The notes below the pieces were generated by a model, which saw nothing but the letters and a program-made list of their open reading frames with translations, was not told where the DNA came from and made no database searches. A stretch of DNA of 53,246 nt from Burkholderiaceae bacterium. Its GTDB lineage: Bacteria > Pseudomonadota > Gammaproteobacteria > Burkholderiales > WYBJ01. The stretch lies in assembly GCA_011525945.1 (NCBI GenBank), contig WYBJ01000030.1:1-53246 (forward strand), written 5' to 3'. The translations under genes and the position numbers were made by a program. Each line of letters begins with the position of its first letter. Position 1 is the stretch's first letter. Shown here piece after piece: positions 7,171 to 16,251 of the stretch.

Positions 7171-7243
7171 GAGCGGTCAGCTTGGTCGGCGGACCATCAC
7201 CAATCGTGACAATCAGTCCATCAAATTAGCTGACCGCTCTCAC
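7167..7243. repeat. 77-bp element with perfect 16-bp inverted termini
   Basis: GTGAGAGCGGTCAGCT at 7167-7182 is the exact reverse complement of 7228-7243, with a 45-bp interior that codes for nothing recognisable. The left arm truncates the IS1634-like frame. Such a short palindromic-ended segment suits a miniature inverted-repeat element or the two joined ends of a deleted IS. No clear target duplication flanks it. Confidence 0.6.
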
Positions 7244-7268
7244 CCGACGGGATAATGCGGGTGGGCCG

Positions 7269-8045
7269 CTATCTTGACTGCGCGTCCAGGAACTCGATGA
7301 TCGGCTTGTTGAACGCCACCGGGTCGTCGAAGCAACCCAGGTGTCCGGTGGGGATAATGTGCTCGATCGCACCGTCGATGAGCCTGGTGAGGTCGTTGGT
7401 GAACGCGACCGGCGTGGTCAGGTCGTGCCGGCCGCACATGACCAGCGTCGGCGCCTTGACCTTGCTGCAGTACTCGGTGAAGTCCGGCAGCAATATCCCG
7501 CGCAGGACGTCGAGGTACGCTTCCTTCTTGCAGAGACAAATCGCCGAGAGGAGCTCGTCAATGGCTGCCTGCGGCGTCTCCGGCAGGAGCCGGGTCGCGA
7601 TGTACTGGCGCGCGTATTCCCGCACCGACATGTAGCGCAGGCACTTCTCGGATTCCTCGATCCGCGCCTTGGAGTGCGTGTGGTTCTTAGCGAAAGTGTC
7701 GATCAGCGTGAGCGAGCGCACCATCTGCGGCCAGCGCGCATTGAAGACCAGCGCGACCGGCCCGCCCATCGAGTAGCCGACGATGTGCGCTTTGTCGACG
7801 CCCAGCGCGTCGAGCCCGGCCTTGAGGTCCTCCGCGCCGATCGGCACGTCCCAGCGGCCGTCGTTGAACGTGGAGAAGCCGAAGCCGCGGTGGTCGAACG
7901 CGATGCAGGTGTAGCGGTCCTGCAGGGCCTCGATCTGGTGCCGCCACTGGTAGGAGAAGCCGCCCAGGAAGTGCACGAAGACGACGGCGGGTCCCTGGCC
8001 CGCCTTCACACAGTTGAGTGTTTCGCCGTTGACGGAAACTTGCAT
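7269..8045 (-). CDS. Alpha/beta-fold hydrolase
   Basis: This 258-residue protein starts at ATG 8045 (MQVSVNGETLNC); an upstream in-frame ATG at 8096 would add 17 unlikely residues. It has the alpha/beta-hydrolase order: oxyanion region VVFVHFLGG (22-29), DHRGFGFS (51-58), nucleophile elbow GYSMGG with Ser92, acid Asp208 in CGRHD, and His235 in PTGHLG. The G-Q-GPAVVFVH start and the IDTFAKN stretch recall 3-oxoadipate enol-lactonase-like or aryl esterase-like enzymes, but the substrate is not determinable. A small gene reads in the same direction 78 bases upstream and may be co-transcribed. Confidence 0.85.
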   Translation of the reverse strand: MQVSVNGETLNCVKAGQGPAVVFVHFLGGFSYQWRHQIEALQDRYTCIAFDHRGFGFSTFNDGRWDVPIGAEDLKAGLDALGVDKAHIVGYSMGGPVALVFNARWPQMVRSLTLIDTFAKNHTHSKARIEESEKCLRYMSVREYARQYIATRLLPETPQAAIDELLSAICLCKKEAYLDVLRGILLPDFTEYCSKVKAPTLVMCGRHDLTTPVAFTNDLTRLIDGAIEHIIPTGHLGCFDDPVAFNKPIIEFLDAQSR

Positions 8046-8123
8046 GGGTTGGCCTTTGGGTTCGGATGCTGAGGTTGGGAGGTTCGTTCTGGCCACGCCG
8101 CCGCGCTCGCGCGGGGGCGGCGG

Positions 8124-8381
8124 TCAGATCGGCCCGTAGCGCCGGTAGACGGACTCGATCAGCGCGTCGAACTGCGGCTGCGAGAGCGTCACGCTGTGCT
8201 CTTTCTTCACCGCCACCGCGATTTCCGGGTAGTTCTTCTTCTGCTTCACCATGCGGATCGCAGTGACGCAGGCATCGAGCTCGGCCGGAATCTCGACCAG
8301 CCGGTCGCCCCACAGGGTGTAGCCGAAAGGCACGTCGCCGCTCAGATAGCGGCCGTCTTCGGTGACTTGCAACTCGCTCAT
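8124..8381 (-). CDS. Small conserved hypothetical protein upstream of hydrolase
   Basis: The frame from ATG 8381 (MSELQVTEDGRYLSGDVPFG) to TGA 8124-8126 encodes 85 residues. A GGGAGA ribosome site lies eleven bases before it. The N-terminal half contains YTLWGDRLVEIPAELDACV and the C-terminal half is helical and charged (VKQKKNYPEIAVAVKKEHSV, SQPQFDALIESVYRRYG). No signal peptide, membrane segment or metal motif is visible. I do not recognise it. It probably forms an operon with the downstream alpha/beta hydrolase, so it may modulate or accompany the same catabolic step. Confidence 0.55.
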   Translation of the reverse strand: MSELQVTEDGRYLSGDVPFGYTLWGDRLVEIPAELDACVTAIRMVKQKKNYPEIAVAVKKEHSVTLSQPQFDALIESVYRRYGPI

Positions 8382-8466
8382 GGCAATGCTCTCCCTGAGA
8401 CTGGCATTAGGACGCGGTCCGGAAGGCATCCCTGGCCTCCGTCGTTCCGGGCGAATGTGAGCTATT

Positions 8467-8667
8467 CTATACGCCTGACTGCCCCGGCGCCCGCTCGAAG
8501 AGCTTCTTGGCATGCCCCTGGGTAATGGCGCGTATCGTGCTCTCACCCAGCAGAATGCCGTAGTGTTCAACCAATTTGTCCGTGACTCGGGCGAAGGCTT
8601 GGTCCGCCCCAAAGTCGGTGACCACATGTCGACCGGTTCGGCGAATCGGCGCCCGCAGCCGAGGTCT
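8467..8667 (-). pseudogene. ISKra4-like transposase fragment
   Basis: A minus-strand frame ending at TAG 8467-8469 reads HVVTDFGADQAFARVTDKLV and EHYGILLGESTIRAITQGHA. This matches the region in ISKra4-type transposases where 'DFG..ESF.R....V.EHYGI......VR.IT..H' is conserved. A TGA precedes it in frame and the DDE core is missing. It lies beside an inverted-repeat segment at 8737-8865 that could be the matching element end. Confidence 0.45.
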
Positions 8668-8736
8668 TCAAGTTTTTCGGTTTCACGGCGGACAATGTTG
8701 TTGCGCGCACGCGCTCGCTCATCGGCGGTTGTGAGT

Positions 8737-8865
8737 AGCGACAATGTTCAGCCGCCCTCATCCCCTGCCCTTCTCCGCCCGGGAGCAGGGGGGTTTGTCT
8801 CCCCTCTCCTCCCGGGCGAGCAACTAAGAGTGAGGGTAGTTATTCGCGTGCTGAGCATTGTCGCT
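8737..8865. repeat. 129-bp element with 16-bp inverted ends and inner palindromes
   Basis: AGCGACAATGTTCAGC at 8737-8752 pairs with GCTGAGCATTGTCGCT at 8850-8865 with one mismatch. The interior contains a pyrimidine-rich tract (CCCTCATCCCCTGCCC) followed by CCCGGG-centred palindromes, resembling the dispersed 'CCCTCACCCC' repeats at 27028 and 53112. It may be a miniature element, or the end of the ISKra4-like fragment next to it carrying an inserted dispersed repeat. Confidence 0.5.
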
Positions 8866-8935
8866 AATCGGGTCGGCGGTTGAGATGCGCTCGGGTGTGG
8901 TACTTGCCTGGATTCAGGCCCTGGAGCGATGGCGT

Positions 8936-8941
8936 TAGAAT
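8936..8941 (+). promoter_or_regulatory. Candidate -10 hexamer for gap
   Basis: TAGAAT lies 36 bases before the gap start codon. No convincing -35 is seen 17 bases upstream. The same hexamer occurs 42-55 bases ahead of the cupin and biotin-carrier genes, which supports it as a real promoter element here. Confidence 0.35.
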
Positions 8942-8977
8942 AGTCCGTAAGGAATTTTTTTCCGCCGGGAGCCTGTC

Positions 8978-9988
8978 ATGACCATCCGCGTTGCCATCAA
9001 CGGTTACGGCCGCATCGGCCGTAACATCCTGCGCGCACACTACGAGTCGGGCAAAACGCATCCGCTCGAGATCGTGGCCATCAACGACCTCGGCAGCGCC
9101 GAGACCAACGCCCACCTGACCCGTTACGACACGGCTCACGGCAAGTTCGGCCACAAAGTCGCGGTCGAGGCCGACGCCATGGTAGTCGATGGCGATCGCA
9201 TCAAGGTGCTTGCGATGCGCAATCCGGCGGAGCTGCCGTGGGGTAGCCTCGGGGTCGATGTCGTGCTCGAATGCACGGGCCTTTTCACGAGCAAGGAAAA
9301 GGCCGGAGCGCATCTGAAAGGCGGCGCGAAGAAGGTCATCATCTCCGCGCCTGGCGGCAAGGATGTCGATGCGACGGTCGTCTATGGCGTCAACCACACC
9401 TCGCTCAAGGCGAGCTACAGCGTGATCTCCAATGCTTCGTGCACGACCAATTGCCTCGCGCCGGTCGCCAAAGTGCTGCACGAGAAGCTCGGCATCGTCA
9501 ATGGCCTCATGACGACCGTGCACGCGTACACCAACGACCAGGTGCTCACCGATGTCTATCACGAGGATCTGCGTCGGGCGCGCTCGGCGACGCAGTCGAT
9601 GATTCCGACCAAAACCGGCGCTGCGGCCGCGGTCGGGCTGGTGCTGCCGGAGTTGAACGGGAAGCTCGACGGATTTGCGATCCGGGTGCCGACGATCAAC
9701 GTCTCGATTGTCGATTTGTCCTTCATAGCCGCGCGCAGCACCACCGTGGAGGAGGTCAACGCGCTGATGAAGGCGGCCTCCGAAGGCGAGTTGAAGGGCG
9801 TGCTCGGCTACAACACGGCCCCGCTCGTGTCGGTCGATTTCAATCACACCACCGAGTCGAGCTTCTTCGATGCCTCGCTCACCAAGGTCTCGGGCGACCT
9901 GGTCAAGTGCCTTGCCTGGTACGACAACGAGTGGGGCTTCAGCAATCGCATGCTCGACGTCACCGTCGCGCTGATGTCCGCCAAGTAG
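8978..9988 (+). CDS. gap: Glyceraldehyde-3-phosphate dehydrogenase, type I
   Basis: A 336-residue enzyme of normal length that oxidises glyceraldehyde 3-phosphate to 1,3-bisphosphoglycerate in the cytoplasm. The NAD-binding Rossmann start is [10 protein letters not shown] (8-17), with Asp37 in AINDLGS at the end of strand 2, as in NAD-preferring enzymes. The catalytic Cys155 is in [12 protein letters not shown], followed by the HAYTNDQ loop and an intact C-terminal [18 protein letters not shown] six bases before ATG 8978 is the ribosome site. pgk and pyk follow in the same direction, a common betaproteobacterial arrangement. Confidence 0.97.
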   Translation: MTIRVAINGYGRIGRNILRAHYESGKTHPLEIVAINDLGSAETNAHLTRYDTAHGKFGHKVAVEADAMVVDGDRIKVLAMRNPAELPWGSLGVDVVLECTGLFTSKEKAGAHLKGGAKKVIISAPGGKDVDATVVYGVNHTSLKASYSVISNASCTTNCLAPVAKVLHEKLGIVNGLMTTVHAYTNDQVLTDVYHEDLRRARSATQSMIPTKTGAAAAVGLVLPELNGKLDGFAIRVPTINVSIVDLSFIAARSTTVEEVNALMKAASEGELKGVLGYNTAPLVSVDFNHTTESSFFDASLTKVSGDLVKCLAWYDNEWGFSNRMLDVTVALMSAK

Positions 9989-10263
9989 CCGGGATGTCTC
10001 GCTAGGCCTGCATCGTCGCGGCGCAGGCGTAGCTGGGCGCCGCCGCTGCGCTGCGTGGCATTCCGAGTTCGCCGCCGCAGGCACGCGCGTGCCTGCGCCC
10101 GCTCGGGTCACGGCTGCCGTCCGGCCTCACGGCGGCTACAATCCCCATTGGCCAGCGTATCGCGCCCCCGGCTTCGATTGCCCGCGAATAGCGCGCCGAT
10201 TGCGCACAGCGCCGCGATGGGGCAGGCGCTCGGGGGGCCGCTTCACGCGAAGGAGTGAAGATC

Positions 10264-11445
10264 GTGAAATTCCTGCGTATGACCGATCTGGACCTGAAGG
10301 GCAAGCGGGTATTCATCCGCGTCGACTTCAACGTACCGCAGGATGACGCCGGTAACGTCACCGACGATACCCGTATCCGCGCCGCACTTCCCGGCATCCG
10401 CCTCGCCCTCGACGCGGGCGCGGCGCTGATGCTGACCTCGCATCTCGGCCGGCCGAAGGAAGGCGAATTCAAACCTGCGGACTCGCTCGAACCGGTCGCA
10501 CGCCGCCTGTCGGAGCTGTTGGGGCGTGCTGTTCCCGTGCGCCGCGATTGGGTGGACGGTGTCGCGATCGCGCCGGGTGACGTGATATTGCTGGAAAACT
10601 GCCGCGTGAACGCAGGCGAGAAGAAGGACTCCGACACGCTGGCGCGCAAGATGGCCGCGCTGTGCGACATCTATGTCAATGACGCGTTCGGCACCGCCCA
10701 TCGCGCCGAGGCGACGACCCACGGCATCGCCAAGTTCGCCAAGGTGGCATGCGCAGGGCCTTTGCTCGCCGCCGAGCTCGACGCGCTGTCGCGCGCGCTG
10801 GGCAACCCCGCACGGCCGCTGCTCGCGATCGTCGCTGGCTCCAAAGTGTCCACCAAACTCACCATCCTCGAAGCGCTCGCCGACAAGGTCGATCAGCTCA
10901 TCGTCGGCGGCGGAATCGCCAACACGTTCATGGCTGCCGCCGGGCTGCCGATCGGGAAATCGCTGGCCGAGCCGGATCTGGTCGAGGCTGCGCGCAGCGT
11001 GATGACGAAGATGCGGGCACGCGGCGCCGCGGTACCATTGCCCGAGGACGTCGTGGTGGCGAAGCGCTTCGCAGCCGACGCGCAGCCGAGCGCCAAGAGC
11101 GCGCGGGCGGTCGTGGCCGACGACATGATCCTCGACATCGGTGTACGCACCGCCGCGCGCTATGCCGAGCTGATCGCAGCCGCAGGCACCGTGGTGTGGA
11201 ACGGCCCGGTGGGGGTATTCGAGTTCGATGCGTTCGCGGACGGAACTCGCACCGTGGCGCAGGCGATCGCGCGCTCGAACGCCTACTCGATCGCGGGCGG
11301 CGGCGATACGGTGGCCGCGATTGCCAAGTTCGGCGTCACCGCCGAGGTGTCGTATATCTCCACCGGCGGGGGCGCGTTCCTGGAGTTTCTCGAGGGAAAG
11401 ACGTTGCCGGCGGTCGCCATACTCGAAGCGCGCGCGGTTTCGTAG
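10264..11445 (+). CDS. pgk: Phosphoglycerate kinase
   Basis: Transfers phosphate from 1,3-bisphosphoglycerate to ADP. I place the start at GTG 10264 ([20 protein letters not shown]) because AAGGAG ends eight bases before it; GTG 10255 overlaps that site and ATG 10279 is also possible. Substrate-binding motifs RVDFNVP and HLGRPK near the N-terminus, and the ATP-binding [26 protein letters not shown] and NGPVGVFE segments followed by GGGDTVAA and [10 protein letters not shown], are all present. About 393 residues, normal for the family. It lies 275 bases after gap and 52 before pyk. Confidence 0.97.
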   Translation: MKFLRMTDLDLKGKRVFIRVDFNVPQDDAGNVTDDTRIRAALPGIRLALDAGAALMLTSHLGRPKEGEFKPADSLEPVARRLSELLGRAVPVRRDWVDGVAIAPGDVILLENCRVNAGEKKDSDTLARKMAALCDIYVNDAFGTAHRAEATTHGIAKFAKVACAGPLLAAELDALSRALGNPARPLLAIVAGSKVSTKLTILEALADKVDQLIVGGGIANTFMAAAGLPIGKSLAEPDLVEAARSVMTKMRARGAAVPLPEDVVVAKRFAADAQPSAKSARAVVADDMILDIGVRTAARYAELIAAAGTVVWNGPVGVFEFDAFADGTRTVAQAIARSNAYSIAGGGDTVAAIAKFGVTAEVSYISTGGGAFLEFLEGKTLPAVAILEARAVS

Positions 11446-11497
11446 CGGCGTGCGGCAGCCGAGTGCCGACCGCCAGACACGGAGGAGCACGGGTTCG

Positions 11498-12925
11498 ATG
11501 CCACGCAGAACAAAAATCGTCGCCACGCTGGGGCCTGCCTCGACCGATCCGGCGGTCTTGAGCCGCATGATCGCCGCCGGCATGGACGTCGTGCGGCTGA
11601 ATTTCTCCCACGGCACGCCGCGCGAGCACGAGAAGCAGGTGGCCACGGTGCGCCGGCTCGCGGGCAAGGCCGGCCGCGCAGTCGGCGTCCTGGTCGATCT
11701 GCAGGGACCGAAGATTCGCATCGGACGCTTCCAGGGCGACCGCGTCAGCTTGCAGCCGGGACAGAGGTTCATCCTGGATGCCGAGTGTGAGCTCGGCGAC
11801 CAAGCGCGCGTGGGTCTGGACTATCCCAATCTTCCGCGCGACGTGCACAAGGGCGACACGCTGCTGCTCGATGATGGCGCGATCGTGCTCACGGTGCAGG
11901 ACGTGAAAGGCGCGCGCATCGTCACCAAGGTCGCGGTGGGCGGCGTGCTCTCCAACAACAAGGGCATCAACCGAAAGGGCGGGGGCTTGAGCGCGCCGGC
12001 GCTGACCGGGAAGGACATCGAGGACATCAAGCTCGCAGCGCATTTGAGAGCGGATTTCCTGGGCGTGTCGTTCGCGCGTTCGGGCGAGGACATGCACCAG
12101 GCGCGCGAGCTGCTGCAGAAAGCGCGCGGCTCGGCGCTGCTCGTGGCGAAGATCGAACGCGCCGAGGCGATCAGGGCGCTGGAAGACATCGTCGACGCTT
12201 CGGACGCGATCATGGTCGCGCGCGGCGATCTCGCGGTCGAGGTCGGGGATGCCGCAGTACCAGGCTTGCAGAAGCGCATGATCCGCATGAGCCGGGACCA
12301 CAACCGGCTGGTGATCACGGCGACGCAGATGATGGAATCGATGATGAACCACCCCAGTCCGACGCGCGCCGAGGTCTCGGACGTGGCGAACGCGGTTCTC
12401 GACGGCACCGACGCGGTCATGCTATCCGGGGAGACTGCGGCGGGCAGGTACCCGGTGCAAACGATCGCTGCCATGGCGCGGGTGTGCGAGGCGGCCGAGG
12501 AAGAAGACGTCCCCGGCGCGAACCGGCTCCGTTCCGGCGTGCCGCAGGACGTGGAGGAAGCGATCGGGCGCGCCACCATGTATACCGCCAGCTCGCTCGA
12601 GATCAAGGCGGTGGCGGCGATGACGCAGAGCGGCAAGACGGTGCAACTCATGTCGCGCATGGCGAGCCCGGTGCCAATCTATGCGTTGAGCTCGATCACC
12701 GAAACGCGCCGTCGGGTGACGCTGTTCCGCGGCGTCTACCCGATCAAGTTCAAGGGCGCGCGAGACCCCGAGCGCGCCTTGCACATGGCCGAAGACGAAC
12801 TGCTCAAGCGCGGCGCGGTGAAACAAGGGGACTTCATCGTTCTCACCATCGGCGAGCCGTTCGGCAAGGCGGGCGGCACCAACACCATGAAGATCGTAAA
12901 GGTCGGCGAGCATCGCAAGCCCTGA
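11498..12925 (+). CDS. pyk: Pyruvate kinase
   Basis: Converts phosphoenolpyruvate and ADP to pyruvate and ATP. The 475-residue protein begins MPRRTKIVATLGPAS at ATG 11498, with GGAGGA 11 bases upstream. Characteristic motifs are RLNFSHG, LVDLQGPKIRIG, the B-domain lid, SFARS, the catalytic Lys region LLVAKIERAEA, MVARGDLAVEVG and TQMMESM. The C-terminal effector domain (TMYTASSLEIKAVAAMTQSG, then the GEPFGKAGGTN loop) is complete. Position after pgk suggests coordinated expression of lower glycolysis. Confidence 0.96.
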   Translation: MPRRTKIVATLGPASTDPAVLSRMIAAGMDVVRLNFSHGTPREHEKQVATVRRLAGKAGRAVGVLVDLQGPKIRIGRFQGDRVSLQPGQRFILDAECELGDQARVGLDYPNLPRDVHKGDTLLLDDGAIVLTVQDVKGARIVTKVAVGGVLSNNKGINRKGGGLSAPALTGKDIEDIKLAAHLRADFLGVSFARSGEDMHQARELLQKARGSALLVAKIERAEAIRALEDIVDASDAIMVARGDLAVEVGDAAVPGLQKRMIRMSRDHNRLVITATQMMESMMNHPSPTRAEVSDVANAVLDGTDAVMLSGETAAGRYPVQTIAAMARVCEAAEEEDVPGANRLRSGVPQDVEEAIGRATMYTASSLEIKAVAAMTQSGKTVQLMSRMASPVPIYALSSITETRRRVTLFRGVYPIKFKGARDPERALHMAEDELLKRGAVKQGDFIVLTIGEPFGKAGGTNTMKIVKVGEHRKP

Positions 12926-13053
12926 GCGCCGCACGCCGGGCGCTGCGAGGGGATCGTCAACGCCCGCAGATGCCGGGCGGCACGGTGCTTTGCCGGCATA
13001 ATCCGTGGCGATGGACCGCCTCCTCGCATGCTCCGGGGCTGCGCCCTCGGCGG

Positions 13054-13059
13054 TAGAAT
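13054..13059 (+). promoter_or_regulatory. Candidate -10 hexamer for cupin/carboxyltransferase operon
   Basis: TAGAAT, identical to the elements before gap and the biotin carrier, lies 55 bases ahead of the cupin start. No good -35 is visible. Confidence 0.35.
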
Positions 13060-13108
13060 CGAAGCGCAGCGTCCAGGCCGAGCCCGAAACAACCCACGGA
13101 GGCACCCC

Positions 13109-13663
13109 TTGGCAGCCACCACTTCCACCCGCAACACACGCAAAGCGCCGCCCGTAAAGCGCGCCAAGCGCAAGAGCCCGCCGGCTCGTGCGACCAAGAC
13201 CGAAGGGGCGATCCGCGGCGGCGATGGCCGCTATCAGTACGATCTCGCGCGCGTTCGCAAGGTTGCGGCTGGAACCGGCTATTCCAGCGCGCACGGCGGC
13301 GTGGTCGAGGGCGAACGCATGCTGGTCGGCTACATCCACAAGCCGCGCGGCACCGGTTCGCGCATGCATTCGCACGCGAACGAGCAATTCAATCTCGTCG
13401 TCCAGGGTACGCTCAAGGGCTCGGTCAATGGCAAGCGGGTGCTTGCGCGCGCGGGCACCTTGATCTACATCCCGGCAAACGCACCGCATGCGCTGGTATC
13501 GACCCCCGACGAGGATGTGATTTTCATCGCGATCAAGGACTTGTCGCAGGGGATCATCGGCAAGGCAATGGACGGAACGATGGCCGGTCCCGCCTACCTC
13601 GATGGCTTCGGCCCACGCCGGAACGCAACGCGCGGATTGAAAAAACCCCACAACGGAGACTAG
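13109..13663 (+). CDS. Cupin-domain protein
   Basis: I start this 184-residue protein at TTG 13109 because GGAGG ends six bases before it and no ATG suits. Residues 1-35 are a basic, Lys/Arg/Ala/Pro-rich leader (NTRKAPPVKRAKRKSPPARA). The rest is a single small cupin barrel: GYIHKPRGTGSRMHSHANEQ supplies two His and a Glu for metal, FNLVVQGTLKGSVNGKRV forms the middle strands, and AGTLIYIPANAPHALVS supplies the third His. Such cupins act as metal-dependent enzymes or sensors of small metabolites. A carboxyltransferase gene follows after 8 bases, so it may belong to the same acyl-CoA pathway. Confidence 0.8.
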   Translation: MAATTSTRNTRKAPPVKRAKRKSPPARATKTEGAIRGGDGRYQYDLARVRKVAAGTGYSSAHGGVVEGERMLVGYIHKPRGTGSRMHSHANEQFNLVVQGTLKGSVNGKRVLARAGTLIYIPANAPHALVSTPDEDVIFIAIKDLSQGIIGKAMDGTMAGPAYLDGFGPRRNATRGLKKPHNGD

Positions 13664-13671
13664 GTAGCACG

Positions 13672-15207
13672 ATGGCATTCGACAAGATCCTGCAGGAGTT
13701 GGAGTCCCGGCGCGCCCAGGCGCTGGCGATGGGCGGCGCGGACAAGCTTGCCAAGCGCAGGGCCGAGGGGCAACTCAACGCGCGCGAACGCATCGACTAT
13801 CTGATCGATCCGGGGAGCTTCAGCGAGTCCGGCATGTTCGCCACCTCGCACCGGCCCGAGGTGCGAGCACGCACCCCGGCGGACGGCAAGATTGCCGGCT
13901 TTGCCCGCATCGAAGGGCGCGAAGTCGCTTTGGTCGCGAACGATTTCACCGTGCTGGGCGCCTCCTCCAGCGTCATCAACATGAAGAAGATCAAGCACGT
14001 GAAGCAGGTGGCCAACAAGCGCGGGCTGCCGCTCGTGCTGCTTGGCGAATCGAGCGGCGCCCGCATGCCGGACCGCATGGGCGCGGCCGGGCGCTCGATC
14101 GTCGCGCAGGACGCGACCGAGTACCAGCGACTGCGCGAAACGCCGTGGGTGTCGGCGTTGCTGGGCCCCTGCTACGGCTCGTCGACCTGGTATGCCGCAA
14201 TGTCCGATCTCGTCGTCATGCGCAAGGGCTCGACCATGGCGATCGCCAGCGCGCGCGTGACCTCGATGGCGATCAACAAACCGATCGATCCGGAAGAACT
14301 GGGCGGCTGGCGCGTGCACGCGGACAAAAGCGGTCTGGTCGACATCGTGGTCGATACCGATCAGCAGGCAATCGACGCGGTGCGCCGTTTCCTGTCGTAT
14401 CTGCCGAGCCACAACATGGAGCCGCCGCCGGTCGTGCCTGTGCCGGCCGGATCCGACGATGGTTCGCGCCATATTCTCGATATCCTGCCCGAGTCGCGCA
14501 CCAAGGTGTACGACGTGCGCAAGATCATCGACGCCATCGTCGATGTCGGCAGTCAGTTCGAGATCAAGGCGCGCTTCGGGCGATCGATCACGACCTCGCT
14601 TGCGCGCCTCGACGGCCGCAGCGTGGGTTTCATCGCCAACAACCCGTTGTACAAGGGTGGTGCGCTCGACGTCGACGCGTGCAACAAGGTGACGAGCTTC
14701 ATCGTGTTGTGCGACTCGTTCAATATCCCGATCGTTTTCCTGGTGGATGTGCCGGGCTTCCTGATCGGCCTGGAAGGCGAACTGCGCGGTGCCTCCGGGC
14801 GCGTGATCAACTGGATGAACGCGATGAGCCTCGTGACGGTGCCGAAGATCACCATCATCATGCGCAAGAGCTACGGTCAGGCGTACATCAACATGGGCGG
14901 TGGGCGCAATTGCGACGAGTTCGTCTGCTGGCCGACTGCCGACCTCGGCTTCATGGATCCCGCCGTCGGGGCAAACGTGCTGGTGGGCGAGAAGGCGTCC
15001 GCGGATGAGGCGCGCCGCCAGGAGGTGCTCGACGCCATTTCGCAGGACACCAGCGCCTGGGGGCTCGCCGAGCTGTTCGAGGTGCAGAATGTGATCGACC
15101 CTCGCGACACCCGGGCCTTCCTCCTGCGTGCGCTCGAGACGCATCGCCTGCGTCCGAGCGGCGGTGTGGGCAGGCATCTGCTGCACAACTGGCCGACGAG
15201 TTATTGA
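13672..15207 (+). CDS. Acyl-CoA carboxylase, carboxyltransferase subunit (paralog 1)
   Basis: A 511-residue PccB/MccB-type carboxyltransferase that moves CO2 from carboxybiotin to an acyl-CoA. The N-terminal half has RRAEGQLNARERIDYLIDPG and GESSGARMPDRMG (oxyanion and CoA-binding loop). The C-terminal half has GFIANNPLYKGGALDVDACN, DVPGFLIG and SYGQAYINMGGG, and it ends in NWPTSY. It most resembles the paralog at 25470, sharing the WPTSY tail, and less the one at 19506. No biotin carboxylase lies beside it, so it probably uses the carrier at 18319 and carboxylase at 27128. Substrate is not predictable. Confidence 0.9.
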   Translation: MAFDKILQELESRRAQALAMGGADKLAKRRAEGQLNARERIDYLIDPGSFSESGMFATSHRPEVRARTPADGKIAGFARIEGREVALVANDFTVLGASSSVINMKKIKHVKQVANKRGLPLVLLGESSGARMPDRMGAAGRSIVAQDATEYQRLRETPWVSALLGPCYGSSTWYAAMSDLVVMRKGSTMAIASARVTSMAINKPIDPEELGGWRVHADKSGLVDIVVDTDQQAIDAVRRFLSYLPSHNMEPPPVVPVPAGSDDGSRHILDILPESRTKVYDVRKIIDAIVDVGSQFEIKARFGRSITTSLARLDGRSVGFIANNPLYKGGALDVDACNKVTSFIVLCDSFNIPIVFLVDVPGFLIGLEGELRGASGRVINWMNAMSLVTVPKITIIMRKSYGQAYINMGGGRNCDEFVCWPTADLGFMDPAVGANVLVGEKASADEARRQEVLDAISQDTSAWGLAELFEVQNVIDPRDTRAFLLRALETHRLRPSGGVGRHLLHNWPTSY

Positions 15208-15242
15208 GGCGGGGCGAGTGCCGGGCCCCTGACGCGCGCACG

Positions 15243-16244
15243 ATGGACAACGACGTCCCGACCCCAAAAGCAAGCGTGCCGCCGGCCGAGGAGCAGGCCG
15301 TCCAGGAGGCGAAGAAGGCGGCCGCCCAAGCCGACAAGGTCAGCGCACGCAACAGTGCAGCCGTGGTTGTGCGCACGGTGGTGTTCGCCGACATCGTAGG
15401 GTCGAACGCGCTCTACCAGGCAATCGGCGACCTGCGCGCCATGAGCCTCATCACTCGTTGCCTCGTTGCCGTGGAGGAGCAGATCTATCAACACCGCGGC
15501 GAGGTCATCAAGACCGTGGGTGAAGGGGTGCTGTGCCTGTTCTCCGACGCCAATACCGCAGCAAGTGCCGTCATCGCGTTGCAACAGCGCGTGGAGCATT
15601 TCGCCGCGGACGCCGCACCTTGCTTGAGCTTGCGTATCGGGCTGCACAACGGCTCGCTGATCGAGGAACGGGGTGATGTGTTCGGCGACGGCGTAAACGT
15701 CGCGGCGCGTTTGGTGAAGCTCGCGAGTCCCGGCCAGATTCTCACCGACGCGGGTTCTCTTTCGGCCATGCGCGTAGGCTTTCGTCGTCGCGCGCGCGCG
15801 CTGGACCGGCGTCGGGTCAAGGGCAAGGCGAGCGAGATCGAAATCGTCGAGCTTGGCTGGCGCCGCCGCTCCGGCGAGCCGTTCACCACCGAGCAGGTCA
15901 CCTTGCCGGAGCGCGCGGGCAAGGCGCGCATGACACTGCGTATCGACGCGCGCGAAGTCGTGGTCGACAGTGGGCGCAGCACATTCACGATCGGGCGCGA
16001 AGCCGTCAATGACTTGGCGGTCGCGAGCCGCAAGGCATCGCGCCAGCATGCACGCATCGAATGGCGCCGGGACAAGTTCATCCTGTTCGATCACAGCACC
16101 AATGGGACTTACGTCGTGGTCGATGGCGAGCCGGAGGTCATGGTCAAGCACGAGAGCTTCGTGCTGCGAGGCCACGGCAAGCTGAGCATTGGCGAATCGG
16201 CTGCGGCACGCGGGCGCGGGGTCATCGAGTTCGAGTGCCGCTAG
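15243..16244 (+). CDS. Class III nucleotidyl cyclase with C-terminal FHA domain, atypical metal site
   Basis: This 333-residue soluble protein pairs a class III cyclase catalytic domain (about 44-205) with an FHA phosphothreonine-binding domain (about 230-330). Visible catalytic residues are Asp50 in FADIVGS, Lys90 in VIKTVGE, Asp149 in VFGDGVNVAAR, Asn152 and Arg156. The second metal Asp, normally in KxxGD, is Glu94, so activity may be weak or altered. FHA motifs GRE, SRQH and STNGTY are present. Residues 1-40 are a charged helical leader. Its sister gene follows after 7 bases, which suggests a heterodimer or a regulator/enzyme pair. ATG 15243 was chosen over 15204 because the earlier segment has no family-like sequence. 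Confidence 0.85.
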   Translation: MDNDVPTPKASVPPAEEQAVQEAKKAAAQADKVSARNSAAVVVRTVVFADIVGSNALYQAIGDLRAMSLITRCLVAVEEQIYQHRGEVIKTVGEGVLCLFSDANTAASAVIALQQRVEHFAADAAPCLSLRIGLHNGSLIEERGDVFGDGVNVAARLVKLASPGQILTDAGSLSAMRVGFRRRARALDRRRVKGKASEIEIVELGWRRRSGEPFTTEQVTLPERAGKARMTLRIDAREVVVDSGRSTFTIGREAVNDLAVASRKASRQHARIEWRRDKFILFDHSTNGTYVVVDGEPEVMVKHESFVLRGHGKLSIGESAAARGRGVIEFECR

Positions 16245-16251
16245 AGCGCAG

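Noticed and set aside
12926-12960. Terminator after pyk (AGCGCC/GGCGCT)
   Set aside because: Only six paired bases with a long loop and no T-run; in this GC-rich DNA such pairs are expected by chance.
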